Part shown: one piece after another, positions 1 to 8,040 of the stretch
Layout: each line of letters begins with the position of its first letter
Numbering within the stretch: position 1 is the stretch's first letter
From: Sphingomonas sp. 3P27F8
GTDB lineage: Bacteria > Pseudomonadota > Alphaproteobacteria > Sphingomonadales > Sphingomonadaceae
DNA: 64,000 bases
Direction: 5' to 3'
NCBI RefSeq assembly: GCF_005502745.1
Contig: NZ_SCNL01000011.1
Span: forward strand, 85,725 to 149,724
Translations under genes and position numbers: made by a program
The notes under the pieces: generated by a model
What the model was told of the DNA's origin: nothing
The model's database searches: none
What the model saw: the letters and a program-made list of their open reading frames with translations, nothing else

Positions 1-672
1 GCCCAGGATGCCGATCGCAATATACAGCATCGCGGGATTGCGGACGATTTCCGCAGTTGGCACCACGCCCCCCGCAGCCGCGCGCCAGTCCGGCCCCGCC
101 CAGATAAGTTCCAGGGTGAAACAGCCGGCGATGATGATGAGCAATGCGGCGATAACCGCTTCCAACCGCCGGAATCCAAAACGCTGCAGCGCCAGGATTA
201 GGAAAACGTCGAGCGCGGTCACGCACACGCCGGCGACCAGCGGCAGGCCAAACAGCAATTGCAGTGCGATCGCCGTACCCAGCACCTCGGCGAGATCGCA
301 CGCGATGATCGCGATCTCGCATAGCAGCCACAGCGCCAGCGCAACACCGCGAGGGTAATGCGCGCGGCAGGCCTGGGCGAGATCCATTCCCGCCCCGATA
401 CCCAACCGAGCGGCCAGCGCCTGAAGCACAATCGCCATCAGGTTCGACAGAAGCACGACGGAGAGCAGCGCGTAGCCAAAAGCAGAGCCACCCGCGATAT
501 CGGTCGCCCAGTTGCCCGGGTCCATGTAGCCGACCGCCACCAGCCAGCCCGGGCCAGTGAAGGCAAGCAGCTTACGCACGAAGCCTGCACCATGCGGCAC
601 GGTGATCGTGCCATGGCTTTCCGGCAGCGAGCGCCTGACGTCGATAGGGAGCCGGTTCATCCGCGCATCCAT
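1..672 (-). CDS. mntH: Nramp-family divalent metal (Mn2+/Fe2+) transporter, partial at window edge
   Basis: This gene runs off the left edge of the window, so only about the first 220 residues are seen. The reverse-strand translation reads [20 protein letters not shown] near residues 32-51, the Nramp helix 1 with the DPGN metal-binding motif. Further hydrophobic helices follow, including a segment like the Mnt[11 protein letters not shown] helix. The family imports Mn2+ (and Fe2+) by proton symport in the inner membrane. Two in-frame ATGs (672 and 660) are four codons apart and neither has a strong ribosome binding site, so the start is uncertain. The family assignment is secure; metal preference is inferred from the family. 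Confidence 0.9.
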   Translation of the reverse strand, partial: MDARMNRLPIDVRRSLPESHGTITVPHGAGFVRKLLAFTGPGWLVAVGYMDPGNWATDIAGGSAFGYALLSVVLLSNLMAIVLQALAARLGIGAGMDLAQACRAHYPRGVALALWLLCEIAIIACDLAEVLGTAIALQLLFGLPLVAGVCVTALDVFLILALQRFGFRRLEAVIAALLIIIAGCFTLELIWAGPDWRAAAGGVVPTAEIVRNPAMLYIAIGILG

Positions 673-773
673 GCGGGAGGGTACGATGTGGTTCAACCGC
701 GATTTGGCTATCGGAGGAGCGCACTTAAAAGCGGCCAGCCCGCGCGCTGCCCAAAGGCAGGTTTCCCTGATAG

Positions 774-1186
774 CGCGCCGTCTTCTCCCTTATTGTCGCT
801 ACGCAGCATACGGCGGACGGATCGGGCATCATCGCGCGCGCGCCACGTGTCGCACCGATGTGCGGCAAGCTCGCCACGATCGTCAGGCCGAGTACGCAAA
901 GCCACGAGCGGGATATCAAGTATCCCGATCCTGCTCTGCGGTCGCGTCCGATGCGCAGCATCCAGATTCTTTACCGGCTTACAGATAACGGCAAGGAGTG
1001 GCGTGGCCAGATTTGTGATCCGCGTCGGGGCAAGACATTCAAGTCGACCGGCAGCCGCAACCCGATGGCTCGCTCAACGTGCAGGGTTGCGTCGCAATGT
1101 TCTGCCAGACGCAGGTTTGGAAACCCGCGCCCTCACCGGTCAGACGGGAGCGGCGTCCTTCCCAGCGCCGTAATGATGCCAGATGA
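774..1186 (+). pseudogene. Degenerate DUF2147-family gene (frameshifted, N-terminus lost)
   Basis: Two reading frames together give a recognisable DUF2147 protein. One frame (about 780-1062) reads ADGSGII, CGKLATIV and later NGKEWRGQICDPRRGKTFKS. The second frame (about 1060-1135) continues with PDGSLNVQGCVAMFCQTQVW, the conserved DUF2147 C-terminus. The switch falls near 1045-1065. Upstream in the first frame is a stop (771-773) and no signal peptide, so the N-terminus is also gone. The second frame runs into the 3' end of the minus-strand glycosylase gene before its stop. DUF2147 proteins are secreted proteins of unknown function. A sequencing error could explain the frameshift but not the missing start. 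Confidence 0.6.
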
Positions 1187-1769
1187 AGATTGCAGCCGCA
1201 CCGCGATACGGTCGCCAAGCCTCCGCCAACTCTCGCGTCAATTTCTCGCTAGGCCGAGTCTCATGGCCAAGGATCCGCCCTACTTCGATCTGCACGGCGA
1301 GATCGCCTGCCGGCCAGATATCGGGTCGCCCTTCAGCGAACAGCAGATAGATTTCGGCGGACCAGCGCCCGATCCCTTTCACACGAATGAGGTCTGCAAT
1401 CGCCTCTTCATCGTCCGCCGGAAGGTTGGCGAGATCGAGACGGCAACTCAGCACCTCTTCCGCCAGGCTGCGGGCATAGCCCGATTTCTGTCGCGAGAAA
1501 CCACAGGCGCGCAAATCCTCATCGCTGGCACGCGCGATGATTTTCGGATCTGTCGGATCACCGATCTGCGCCTCGAGCTTGCGCCACACCGCGTCCGCTG
1601 CCTTCACGCTCACCTGCTGCCCCACGATCGTCCGCAGCAAGGTGGCGTAACCGGGTGCGCGAATCCGCGGCTCCGGGTAGCCGACGCGGGCAAGAGCAGC
1701 GGCAAATCTCGGCTCGATCGAGCCAAGCGCGTCGATCGCTGAATGCAGCGCTTCCTTGTTCAGCCCCAT
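1140..1769 (-). CDS. DNA-3-methyladenine glycosylase II (AlkA-type HhH-GPD)
   Basis: A 209-residue base-excision-repair glycosylase of the HhH-GPD superfamily. It has the N-terminal [12 protein letters not shown] segment (residues 47-58), the helix-hairpin-helix [13 protein letters not shown] (about 127-139) and the catalytic aspartate D156 in [10 protein letters not shown]. The family removes alkylated purines from DNA. It lacks the N-terminal domain of E. coli AlkA, as is common for short alphaproteobacterial versions. It is divergent from the ferredoxin gene, with 54 bp between the two starts. Exact substrate range cannot be read from sequence. Confidence 0.87.
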   Translation of the reverse strand: MGLNKEALHSAIDALGSIEPRFAAALARVGYPEPRIRAPGYATLLRTIVGQQVSVKAADAVWRKLEAQIGDPTDPKIIARASDEDLRACGFSRQKSGYARSLAEEVLSCRLDLANLPADDEEAIADLIRVKGIGRWSAEIYLLFAEGRPDIWPAGDLAVQIEVGRILGHETRPSEKLTRELAEAWRPYRGAAAIFIWHHYGAGKDAAPV

Positions 1770-1823
1770 TGCAGGCGCGCGCGAACGAAGGCATGGGTCG
1801 GGGAGAAATTCACGGAGAGCATG

Positions 1824-2141
1824 ATGCCGAAGCTTATCGTCGTTACGCGGAATGGGGAAGAACGCGAGTTGGACGGCGATGCAGGCCTGTCTGTGATGGA
1901 AGTTATCCGCGACGGCGGCATCGATGAGATCCTAGCGCTGTGCGGCGGTTGCTGTAGCTGCGCCACCTGCCACGTACATGTCGACCCGGAATTTGCGGCC
2001 AAACTGCCGCCTATGAGTGAGGATGAGAACGACCTGCTCGATTCTTCCAGTGACCGGAACGAAACCTCGCGCCTGTCATGTCAGATCCCGTTCACCGATG
2101 CACTTGATGGACTGAAGATCCGCATCGCCGAAGAAGACTAA
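1824..2141 (+). CDS. 2Fe-2S ferredoxin, adrenodoxin type
   Basis: A 105-residue [2Fe-2S] electron carrier. The cluster ligands are visible as Cys-x5-Cys-x2-Cys in [17 protein letters not shown], with the fourth cysteine in RLSCQIPF near the C-terminus, the adrenodoxin-type pattern. Such ferredoxins pass electrons from NAD(P)H ferredoxin reductases to P450s or other oxygenases, or serve in Fe-S assembly. The open frame extends upstream, but the second of two adjacent ATGs (1824) is preferred because a GGAGAG ribosome binding site sits 4 bases before it. No partner reductase or P450 gene lies nearby. Confidence 0.9.
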   Translation: MPKLIVVTRNGEERELDGDAGLSVMEVIRDGGIDEILALCGGCCSCATCHVHVDPEFAAKLPPMSEDENDLLDSSSDRNETSRLSCQIPFTDALDGLKIRIAEED

Positions 2142-2168
2142 GCGGCGAAGCCGCGATAGTGCAGAAGC

Positions 2169-2204
2169 TTCAAAGGCGCGACTTCGCCGTATCGCGCCTT
2201 TGAA
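2169..2204. terminator. Bidirectional terminator between ferredoxin and rlmB
   Basis: A perfect 13-bp inverted repeat (TTCAAAGGCGCGA / TCGCGCCTTTGAA) with a 10-base loop sits between two convergent genes, directly after both stop codons. The A/T-rich outer ends give a short U tract in either direction. Confidence 0.65.
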
Positions 2205-2205
2205 A

Positions 2206-2955
2206 TTATCCCCGCACCGTCACCGCATAAAGCGCGATCGCGGCGGCATTGGACACGTTCAAGCTTTCCACTTTGGGGGAGATCGGCAGCTTTGCAAGCT
2301 GGTCGCAATGCGCCTCGGTATTCTGGCGCATCCCCTCGCCCTCCGCACCAAGTACGATCGCGATGCGCGCCTCGCCCATAGCTTGAGCCAGCGTCTGCGG
2401 GGCACGGCCGGTCAAGCCGATACGCCAAAAACCTGCTTCGGCAATCTCATCCAGTGCGCGAGCAAGGTTGACCACCCTCACCCATGGTACGGTTTCCAAT
2501 GCCCCTGAGGCGGAGCGAGCCAGAACGCCGGATTCGGGCGGCGCGTGACGATCCTGCGTGATGATTCCAAGCGCATCGAACGCTGCGGCCGAGCGCATGA
2601 TGGCACCAACATTGTGCGGATCAGTGACCTGATCGAGCACCACCAAAGGTCGGCGATCATCCTTCCCCCGCTCTAAGAGATCGCCCAGCCATATTTCCTC
2701 CAGCGGGTCGACCTCGGCTACCAGCCCTTGATGCGGTGCATCATTGGGCACCATCCGCCCGAGATCGGCGACATCAGCATAGACGACCGGCAACACCGGC
2801 GGCAGATCAAGCGCCGCAAGCGCTTCACGCGTTCCCCAGATCTTGCGCACCACGCGCTCCGGGTTCGCCAATGCAGCTATCACGGCGTGCCTGCCCCAGA
2901 ATCGCGGGCGACCGCCGGAGGGCTGGGAAGGGCGGTGTCCGCGACGGGTCATCAA
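2206..2955 (-). CDS. rlmB: 23S rRNA (guanosine-2'-O)-methyltransferase RlmB, SpoU/TrmH family
   Basis: A 249-residue SPOUT methyltransferase. The N-terminal substrate-binding part starts at FWGRHAVIAAL. The SpoU motifs follow: VLDQVTDPHNVGAIMRSA (motif 1), IVLGAEGEGM (motif 2) and LPISPKVESLNVSNAAAIALY (motif 3, the SAM-binding trefoil knot). It methylates the ribose of G2251 (E. coli numbering) in 23S rRNA. The start overlaps the stop of the upstream M28 peptidase gene by 4 bp, suggesting translational coupling. TrmH-type tRNA methyltransferases are related, but the overall layout fits RlmB better. Confidence 0.88.
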   Translation of the reverse strand: MMTRRGHRPSQPSGGRPRFWGRHAVIAALANPERVVRKIWGTREALAALDLPPVLPVVYADVADLGRMVPNDAPHQGLVAEVDPLEEIWLGDLLERGKDDRRPLVVLDQVTDPHNVGAIMRSAAAFDALGIITQDRHAPPESGVLARSASGALETVPWVRVVNLARALDEIAEAGFWRIGLTGRAPQTLAQAMGEARIAIVLGAEGEGMRQNTEAHCDQLAKLPISPKVESLNVSNAAAIALYAVTVRG

Positions 2956-4547
2956 TTGTTGTCCGGGTAAGCAAATGGATCGGTAACGACCGGCTTGGTC
3001 GGCAACGGTGAGCGCGGCAAGGGCTTTTCGGCATTGGCCGCGTTCAGCAGAAACGAGGCGAGGATCGTCGCCCCTTGTCGCATGTCGTCCGCCTTCAGAT
3101 GGTCGTAGGTGTCGGCAGATGAATGGTGGGTGCGCGTCTCATAGTCCAGTGGATCCTGGATGAACTGAAAACCGGGCGCACCAACAGCCTGCATGAAGAC
3201 GTGATCTGTGCCGTCGGTCGGCGCGACCGCCACCTGCGTCATCCCCATCGAGCGGAAGGGCGCCATCCAGTCGGCGAAGATTCGCGCCGCCGCTGGGTTG
3301 TTCTCGGCATAGATGCCGCGCAACTTTCCGGAACCGTTGTCGATATTGAAATAGCCGGCGAGCGCGTCGTAGCCCGGCTGCTTGTTGATCGGCCAGCGCT
3401 TCGGCCATTCATAGTAACGGCGTTCTCCCGTCAGCGGCGGATCGTTCGGCCCGCCGCGCGTGGCGAGGTTCTTTTCCACCCACGCCAGGCTGCCAAGCAG
3501 CGCCTGCTCTTCCCCGCTCCACAGCGCGAAGCGGATAGTGCGCTTTGGGCGCACGCCAATGGTGGAGAGTATTCGCGCAGCCTCCATTATCATCGCGGAG
3601 CCCGCGCCATTGTCTGTCGCTCCGTCCCCGGCGACCCAGCTGTCGAGATGCGCCCCGGCCATAACATAACCAGCCTTGGGACCGGTGCCGGGAATCTCTG
3701 CGAAAATGTTGTACGCTTTGACGTCGCTGTCGTCATAGTGCGTCACGCTGTCGATTTCGAGCGTCGGCGCGGCCGCGATCTTCGCAAGTCGCGCGAGTCG
3801 TCGATAATCCTCGGCAGCGATCTGCACGCCCGGCAGCGACGGCGATTTACCCGCCTCGAACATATAGCCCTCGCCGTGCAACAGCAGGCCATCGCGATAC
3901 GAGATGGTGGCATATGCGAGAGCACCCTCTTCTTTCAGAAAGGCGTCGCGCTGCTTCTCGAAGTCGGAACGCTCCAGCGTCCGCTTGTCGGCTTCCGGGT
4001 CGTATTTAGCCTGCTCGAATTCGTCGAGCTTCGCCAGCTCATCACCAGTATAGCGATGGAATGGCGCCGTCGTACTCTCCGATCCGGCGCCGGGCTGGGA
4101 AACCAGCACAATCTTGCCACTGAGCTTTCCCCTGTATTGCGCGAAATCGCGTGCGCGCTGCATTGGCGCGACGAAAATCGGGGCACTGATCGTGCCCTTC
4201 GTCGGTGGAGTCCAGGCAATCGGGATCGCTGTAAGCTGGATCGGACGAGGCGAAACCATCCGCACACTGGATTTCTCGATCCACCAACCGCGGCCGAAAA
4301 GATATCCTTCCTTGTGAACGTTCTTCAGACCCCATTCGCGATACTTCTTCTGTGTCCATTCCTCCGCCGTACGCATAGCGGGCGAGTTTGTGAGGCGCGG
4401 GCCGATCACGTCACTCAGATGTTGAGCCGTCAGCATCACCTGAGAATGGCTTATGCCTTCGTCAATGATCCTGGCGATGTCTGCGTTATCGTGGGCTTGG
4501 ACTGGCGTAGCGATAATAGCGGTCGCGGCGAGCAACAGATGGCGCAT
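2952..4547 (-). CDS. Secreted M28-family zinc aminopeptidase
   Basis: A 531-residue exported peptidase. A signal peptide (MRHLLLAATAIIATPVQA) is followed by a PA-type inserted domain and then the M28 catalytic domain. Likely zinc ligands and catalytic residues are H300 and D302 (GAHLDSW), D312 (ATDNGAG), E346/E347 (WSGEEQALLG), an aspartate in the TDGTDHVF segment and a histidine in TRTHHSSADTYDHL. It probably releases amino acids from peptides in the periplasm. It overlaps rlmB by 4 bp, an arrangement with no obvious functional link. Signal peptide and catalytic motifs are seen; substrate is unknown. Confidence 0.88.
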   Translation of the reverse strand: MRHLLLAATAIIATPVQAHDNADIARIIDEGISHSQVMLTAQHLSDVIGPRLTNSPAMRTAEEWTQKKYREWGLKNVHKEGYLFGRGWWIEKSSVRMVSPRPIQLTAIPIAWTPPTKGTISAPIFVAPMQRARDFAQYRGKLSGKIVLVSQPGAGSESTTAPFHRYTGDELAKLDEFEQAKYDPEADKRTLERSDFEKQRDAFLKEEGALAYATISYRDGLLLHGEGYMFEAGKSPSLPGVQIAAEDYRRLARLAKIAAAPTLEIDSVTHYDDSDVKAYNIFAEIPGTGPKAGYVMAGAHLDSWVAGDGATDNGAGSAMIMEAARILSTIGVRPKRTIRFALWSGEEQALLGSLAWVEKNLATRGGPNDPPLTGERRYYEWPKRWPINKQPGYDALAGYFNIDNGSGKLRGIYAENNPAAARIFADWMAPFRSMGMTQVAVAPTDGTDHVFMQAVGAPGFQFIQDPLDYETRTHHSSADTYDHLKADDMRQGATILASFLLNAANAEKPLPRSPLPTKPVVTDPFAYPDNN

Positions 4548-4681
4548 GTGCGGTACCCCTTCCCTGCGGGAATTATTTTGTTGCGCGCCCTATGCCGCGC
4601 GTCGGTCATGAAAACCAGTGCGTTGACAGCGACCGCCGGCTTCGGCATTGGGCGCCCTCGCTTTGATGAAGCGGCCCCATT

Positions 4682-4767
4682 GGAAGGGTGGCCGAGTGGT
4701 TAAAGGCAGCAGACTGTAAATCTGCCCGCGTGAGCGTACACTGGTTCGAATCCAGTCCCTTCCACCA
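4682..4767 (+). tRNA. tRNA-Tyr (anticodon GTA)
   Basis: Acceptor stem GGAAGGG / CCCTTCC with discriminator A and encoded CCA, long variable arm typical of a class II tRNA, T-arm with GGTTCGAATCC and anticodon loop CTGTAAA giving GTA. Confidence 0.95.
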
Positions 4768-4788
4768 AGGCCGCAACCGGCGGCCTTT
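4768..4788 (+). terminator. Intrinsic terminator after tRNA-Tyr
   Basis: A short GC-rich hairpin, AAGGCCGC / GCGGCCTT around an AACCG loop, begins at the last base of the tRNA CCA and ends in TTT. Confidence 0.6.
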
Positions 4789-4964
4789 CGCAAACGGCAG
4801 ATCGGCACAAACCCGGCACGATCGAGGCCCGCAGCCTTCTGCGACGGTTCGAGAGGGGCTTTGCCGTTCCCGGACGGCGCCTTGGGTTTCAAGACATCCG
4901 AAACGCCCGACGCGCAATATCTACAGCGTTTGCGTTAGATGTTCATCGGCCACTGCCGACCATC

Positions 4965-5005
4965 AAAGCAAAAGCCCCGCCACCCGGATCGGGCAGCGGG
5001 GCTTT
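4965..5005 (-). terminator. Intrinsic terminator after tRNA-Val
   Basis: On the minus strand, directly downstream of tRNA-Val, AAAGCCCCGC pairs with GCGGGGCTTT. An inner CCCG/CGGG stem is nested inside, and a T-rich tail (TTTTGCTTT) follows. Confidence 0.7.
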
Positions 5006-5008
5006 CGA

Positions 5009-5083
5009 TGGTGGGCGTGGCAAGGATTGAACTTGCGACCCCTGCGATGTCAACACAGTGCTCTACCACTGAGCTACACGCCC
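5009..5083 (-). tRNA. tRNA-Val (anticodon GAC)
   Basis: Minus-strand cloverleaf: acceptor GGGCGTG / CACGCCC, discriminator A, encoded CCA, D-arm TAGCTCAGTGGTAGAGCA, anticodon loop TTGACAT (GAC) and T-arm with GTTCAATCC. Confidence 0.95.
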
Positions 5084-5139
5084 ACGGGAGTGGGGCCTTT
5101 AGCGAGGAGATTCCGACCACGCAAGCGGCGCAGCGCGAT

Positions 5140-5517
5140 TTAGTTCAGGCCGCTCACATTATCGGCTTCGAACATGCGATCGACTTCGAGCACGAGATCT
5201 CGCAGGTGAAACGGCTTCGACAAAACACGCGCCTGCGGCATCGCCCTGCCGGCCTTCAGCGTCACCGCCGCGAAGCCGGTGATGAACATGACGCGCATGT
5301 CCGGCGCGATATCGGCCGCTTTCTGCGCCAGCTCGATCCCATCCATTTCCGGCATCACGATATCCGTGAGCAGCAGATCGAATCGCTCCGCCTCGATCAG
5401 CGGAATCGCCGCCGTGCCACGATCGACCGCCGATACCGCATAGCCCGAACGCTCAAGCGCGCGGGTAAGATATTCGCGCATCACCTGATCGTCCTCGGCC
5501 AGTAGTATCCTGATCAT
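5140..5517 (-). CDS. cpdR: CpdR-type single-domain response regulator
   Basis: A 125-residue stand-alone receiver domain: acidic pair D9/D10, phosphoacceptor D52 in LLLTDIVMPEMDG, T80 in MFITGFAA and K101 in LSKPF. The TDIVMPEMDGIELA and VMFITGFAAV stretches match CpdR. In Caulobacter, unphosphorylated CpdR brings substrates to the ClpXP protease and so controls degradation of cell-cycle regulators; phosphorylation by the CckA-ChpT relay turns it off. It stands alone between tRNA-Val and a divergent hydrolase gene. It ends VSGLN rather than in a hydrophobic Ala-Ala-like degron. Confidence 0.85.
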   Translation of the reverse strand: MIRILLAEDDQVMREYLTRALERSGYAVSAVDRGTAAIPLIEAERFDLLLTDIVMPEMDGIELAQKAADIAPDMRVMFITGFAAVTLKAGRAMPQARVLSKPFHLRDLVLEVDRMFEADNVSGLN

Positions 5518-5646
5518 GGTGGGTTGTCGGTCCTCGTATCTGGCCGTGCCTCGTCGGGGCTGCCAATATGCCGCAACACATTAAGAAAATCCATCCGCCC
5601 GCGCCCCGTTGCGACCAGTCGCGCTGTGCCATAGGCTGATGCAAGA

Positions 5647-6480
5647 ATGACGCGATCCTTCGATATTGTCGGCCCGGAAATACCGGAAAGCCCAGTGGTA
5701 ATCTCGGTGCCCCACGCGGGGCGCGATTATCCGCTCTCCCTGCGTGCGAACCTGCGCGTGCCGAGCGAACTCCTGGCCACTTTGGAGGACCGCCATGTCG
5801 ATGCGATCGCGCTGGCGGCGAGCGCGGGCGAAACGCTGCTGATCCAGCGGCTGGGACGAGCCTGGATCGATCTCAACCGCGCAGAGCATGAGCGTGATCC
5901 GGGCGTCGATGAGGGTGCGCCGCCGGGAGCACCCAGCACGAAGGTGCGTGGCGGGCTTGGAATCGTACCGCGGCGCACGGCGCGGGCAGGCGAATTGTGG
6001 CGACGACGTTTTCCAGGCGAGGAGATTGCAGCGCGCATTCTCGCCGATCACCGGCCGTATCACGCGGCGCTGCGCGAGACGCTGAGACTGGCACGGGACC
6101 GGTTCGGCTGCGCAGTATTGCTCGATCTTCATTCGATGCCGCCGATCCTGCAAGGCAACGCGCGGATCGTCACGGGCGATCGCTTCGGTCGCTCCAGCAG
6201 CGTGCGCTTCGTCCGCCGCGTGGAATCGGTCGTGAGCACGGAAGGTCTGCGGTACAGTCGCAATGTCCCCTACGCCGGTGGCCACATCCTGGAACGGCAT
6301 GGCAACCCGGCCACGCATATTCATGCCATTCAGCTCGAACTCGATCGGTCGCTGTATCTTGACAGCACGTTCGACAAGCCTGGCGCCAATTTCGACGCGA
6401 TCGTCCGACTGGTGCGCGGAATTATAGACGCACTGACCGACGAAGCATGCGATTCCGCGCCGGCACTCGCCGCCGAGTAA
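5647..6480 (+). CDS. N-formylglutamate amidohydrolase family protein
   Basis: A 277-residue FGase-family enzyme. Conserved segments include SVPHAGRDYP (about residues 19-28), the DRHVDA motif, DLNRAEHERD, LDLHSMPP near the middle and YAGGHILERHG with IHAIQLELDRSLYLD towards the C-terminus. Family members hydrolyse N-formyl-L-glutamate to glutamate and formate in histidine degradation, or related substrates. No hut genes flank it, so the physiological substrate is uncertain. Its stop codon lies 6 bp before the poly-A end of a minus-strand terminator, so it converges with the small RNA. Confidence 0.85.
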   Translation: MTRSFDIVGPEIPESPVVISVPHAGRDYPLSLRANLRVPSELLATLEDRHVDAIALAASAGETLLIQRLGRAWIDLNRAEHERDPGVDEGAPPGAPSTKVRGGLGIVPRRTARAGELWRRRFPGEEIAARILADHRPYHAALRETLRLARDRFGCAVLLDLHSMPPILQGNARIVTGDRFGRSSSVRFVRRVESVVSTEGLRYSRNVPYAGGHILERHGNPATHIHAIQLELDRSLYLDSTFDKPGANFDAIVRLVRGIIDALTDEACDSAPALAAE

Positions 6481-6485
6481 CCCAC

Positions 6486-6519
6486 AAAAAAAACCACCTC
6501 GCGAATACACGCGAGGTGG
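6486..6519 (-). terminator. Rho-independent terminator of the candidate sRNA
   Basis: A perfect 10-bp stem, CCACCTCGCG / CGCGAGGTGG, with a 6-base loop is followed on the minus strand by TTTTTTTT. This is the strongest intrinsic terminator in the window. Confidence 0.85.
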
Positions 6520-6591
6520 CCAAGGTTCAGGGAGGAGACACGCCTGAGCGTGTCATACAGCGCCGTGAAAGGGGGGAACACTGCGCTGTAC
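6486..6591 (-). ncRNA. Candidate small RNA with C-rich anti-SD loops
   Basis: On the minus strand a self-contained transcription unit of about 105 nt is visible. It has a hairpin ACAGCGC/GCGCTGT with a CCCCCC loop segment, a second hairpin GACACGC/GCGTGTC, an unpaired TCCTCCCTGA segment complementary to Shine-Dalgarno sequences, and a 10-bp terminator hairpin ending in eight Ts. No credible ORF covers it. The layout resembles the CCUCC-motif trans-acting sRNAs of alphaproteobacteria. The 5' end is inferred from the promoter about 7 nt upstream; the family name is not recognised. Confidence 0.6.
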
Positions 6592-6597
6592 GGCTAC

Positions 6598-6625
6598 AAC
6601 ATATGATGGGTGGATTTGGTTTCAA
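6598..6625 (-). promoter_or_regulatory. Sigma70-like promoter for the candidate sRNA
   Basis: On the minus strand TTGAAA (-35, one mismatch to TTGACA) lies 16 bp upstream of TATGTT (-10, four of six). This would start transcription near 6590. Confidence 0.5.
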
Positions 6626-6653
6626 GAGCAATTAGCTCAACCGATCGCTTTTA

Positions 6654-7196
6654 TCATCCAGACCGTGGCAGCATCCGCGCGACGAGGTTGTCGCGAAGGA
6701 GAAACTGATGGCGCAGCGCGGCGGCGATATGCACCACCACCAGCCCGAGCATCAGCCATCCCAGCACCCCATGCGCGTCGCCGCCGAGATTGGCGGTGAC
6801 ACGCGAAACCGGGAGAAACGGGATGTCGAACGCGCCGAACCAGTCCAGCGGCCGCCTGTGCTCCGGCGAGGAAACCATCGCCCAGCCGGATAGCGGCAGG
6901 AGCAACAGCACCGCATAGAAAAGGCCGTGCACAAGTTGCGCGGCGGCTCGTTCCCATCCCGCCAGTTCAGGCGGCAGCGGCGGCGCGCGATGCGCCAGCC
7001 GCCAGCCGAGCCGCAGCAGCGTGAGCACAAGCACGGTGATGCCGATCGACTTGTGACCGGGCATCCACGCGCGCAGCATCGGCACGGAATCATGCCCGAT
7101 GCCGATGAGCAGATTGACGATGACGAAAAACGCGATGAGCCAGTGAAGCGCGATCGCCACACCGGAATAGCGAGCGCCAACAAACGGTCTGGTCAT
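6654..7196 (-). CDS. Cytochrome b561 family membrane protein
   Basis: A 180-residue, four-helix inner-membrane di-heme cytochrome of the CybB type. Candidate heme-ligand histidines lie in the helices: H18 (ALHWLIA), H48 (PGHKSIG), H142 (DAHGVLGW) and H156 (VVHIAAA). The prokaryotic family moves electrons from ubiquinol, and CybB of E. coli acts as a superoxide:quinone oxidoreductase. It is followed upstream in the same direction by the SapC gene with a 17-bp gap, so the two may be cotranscribed. The electron acceptor is not known. Confidence 0.88.
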   Translation of the reverse strand: MTRPFVGARYSGVAIALHWLIAFFVIVNLLIGIGHDSVPMLRAWMPGHKSIGITVLVLTLLRLGWRLAHRAPPLPPELAGWERAAAQLVHGLFYAVLLLLPLSGWAMVSSPEHRRPLDWFGAFDIPFLPVSRVTANLGGDAHGVLGWLMLGLVVVHIAAALRHQFLLRDNLVARMLPRSG

Positions 7197-7213
7197 CGCG
7201 TCGTCATCTCCAT

Positions 7214-7984
7214 TCAGACAATCAGATTGGGCTGCGGCACGAGACCGAGATTGACCTGACGGACGAAGATATCCCGCATCAGGGCCAGCGAGAAGAGGTG
7301 GGCGTAGATAAGCGGCAGCATGCCCGATTTGGACATCTTGCGAAGCTGGTCACCGCGCAGATCCGCAAGCTTCTCTTCGTTGACCATCTGGAAGCCGCGA
7401 TAGACGAACGGCTGCTCGTAGCCGTCATGCTGGATGGAAACCTCGCCCTCCATCAGCAGGTCCATCTCGCGAAGTTCCTGCACGAAGCCGCCGGTGCGCG
7501 CGCCCGCCTGCTCGAAAGATTCGTTGAACGACAGGATGTTGCGGGTGAATTCGCTCGGCTGCGTGCCATCGAACAGCGCCTCGCCTTCATCGAATGCGCC
7601 GATCGTATCAGCGGTCGGATCGAAGCAGAGCGACAATTCGTCCGCGTCGGGGCGCAGACGCGCGAGCATGAAGGGATAGCGGCGGATATAGGCCGGGACG
7701 TAGAAATTGTCCTCGGTCAGCTTCCCTTCCGCATCGATGAAGACGTTCACGCCCTCGTTCAGGCCCATCAGCGCGATCGGCACGGCATCGTCGCCCGCGG
7801 TGAAGACGATCGGCATGAAGCGCTGGACCAGCGGAAACTCCTCGACCGTTACCGGGATCGCATGCTGATGCTGCAGGAACGGCGCGGCATTGGCGGGCCG
7901 GAGGCGATAATTGGCGTGCAGATCGCTCGAAAGCGGCTCCAGGCCGTTGTAGAAAAGCGGAAGCTGCTGCGGCGCACTGGCCAT
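7214..7984 (-). CDS. SapC-domain protein
   Basis: A 256-residue protein matching the SapC family (PF07277) along its whole length, with the characteristic start PLFYNGLEPLSSDLHANYRL and the internal YVPAYIRRYPFML. The name comes from a Campylobacter S-layer locus, but the biochemical role is unknown. In sphingomonads and Caulobacter such genes often sit beside TonB receptors or tryptophan halogenases; none is adjacent here. Two consecutive ATGs occur, and the second is better spaced from the GGAGAG ribosome binding site. There is no signal peptide or membrane segment. Confidence 0.8.
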   Translation of the reverse strand: MASAPQQLPLFYNGLEPLSSDLHANYRLRPANAAPFLQHQHAIPVTVEEFPLVQRFMPIVFTAGDDAVPIALMGLNEGVNVFIDAEGKLTEDNFYVPAYIRRYPFMLARLRPDADELSLCFDPTADTIGAFDEGEALFDGTQPSEFTRNILSFNESFEQAGARTGGFVQELREMDLLMEGEVSIQHDGYEQPFVYRGFQMVNEEKLADLRGDQLRKMSKSGMLPLIYAHLFSLALMRDIFVRQVNLGLVPQPNLIV

Positions 7985-8040
7985 CATTCTCTCCAGTATC
8001 GAAATCAGTATCAGGCCGACACGGCCCGGATCGAGCGGCC

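Noticed and set aside
725..961. 78-codon minus-strand frame with a hydrophobic stretch
   Set aside because: It is antisense to the DUF2147 relic, which explains the region better.
3123..4703. Long plus-strand ORF of 526 codons opposite the M28 peptidase gene
   Set aside because: It is antisense to a gene with clear motifs and its sequence is arginine/histidine-rich with no domain; long shadows are usual at this GC content.
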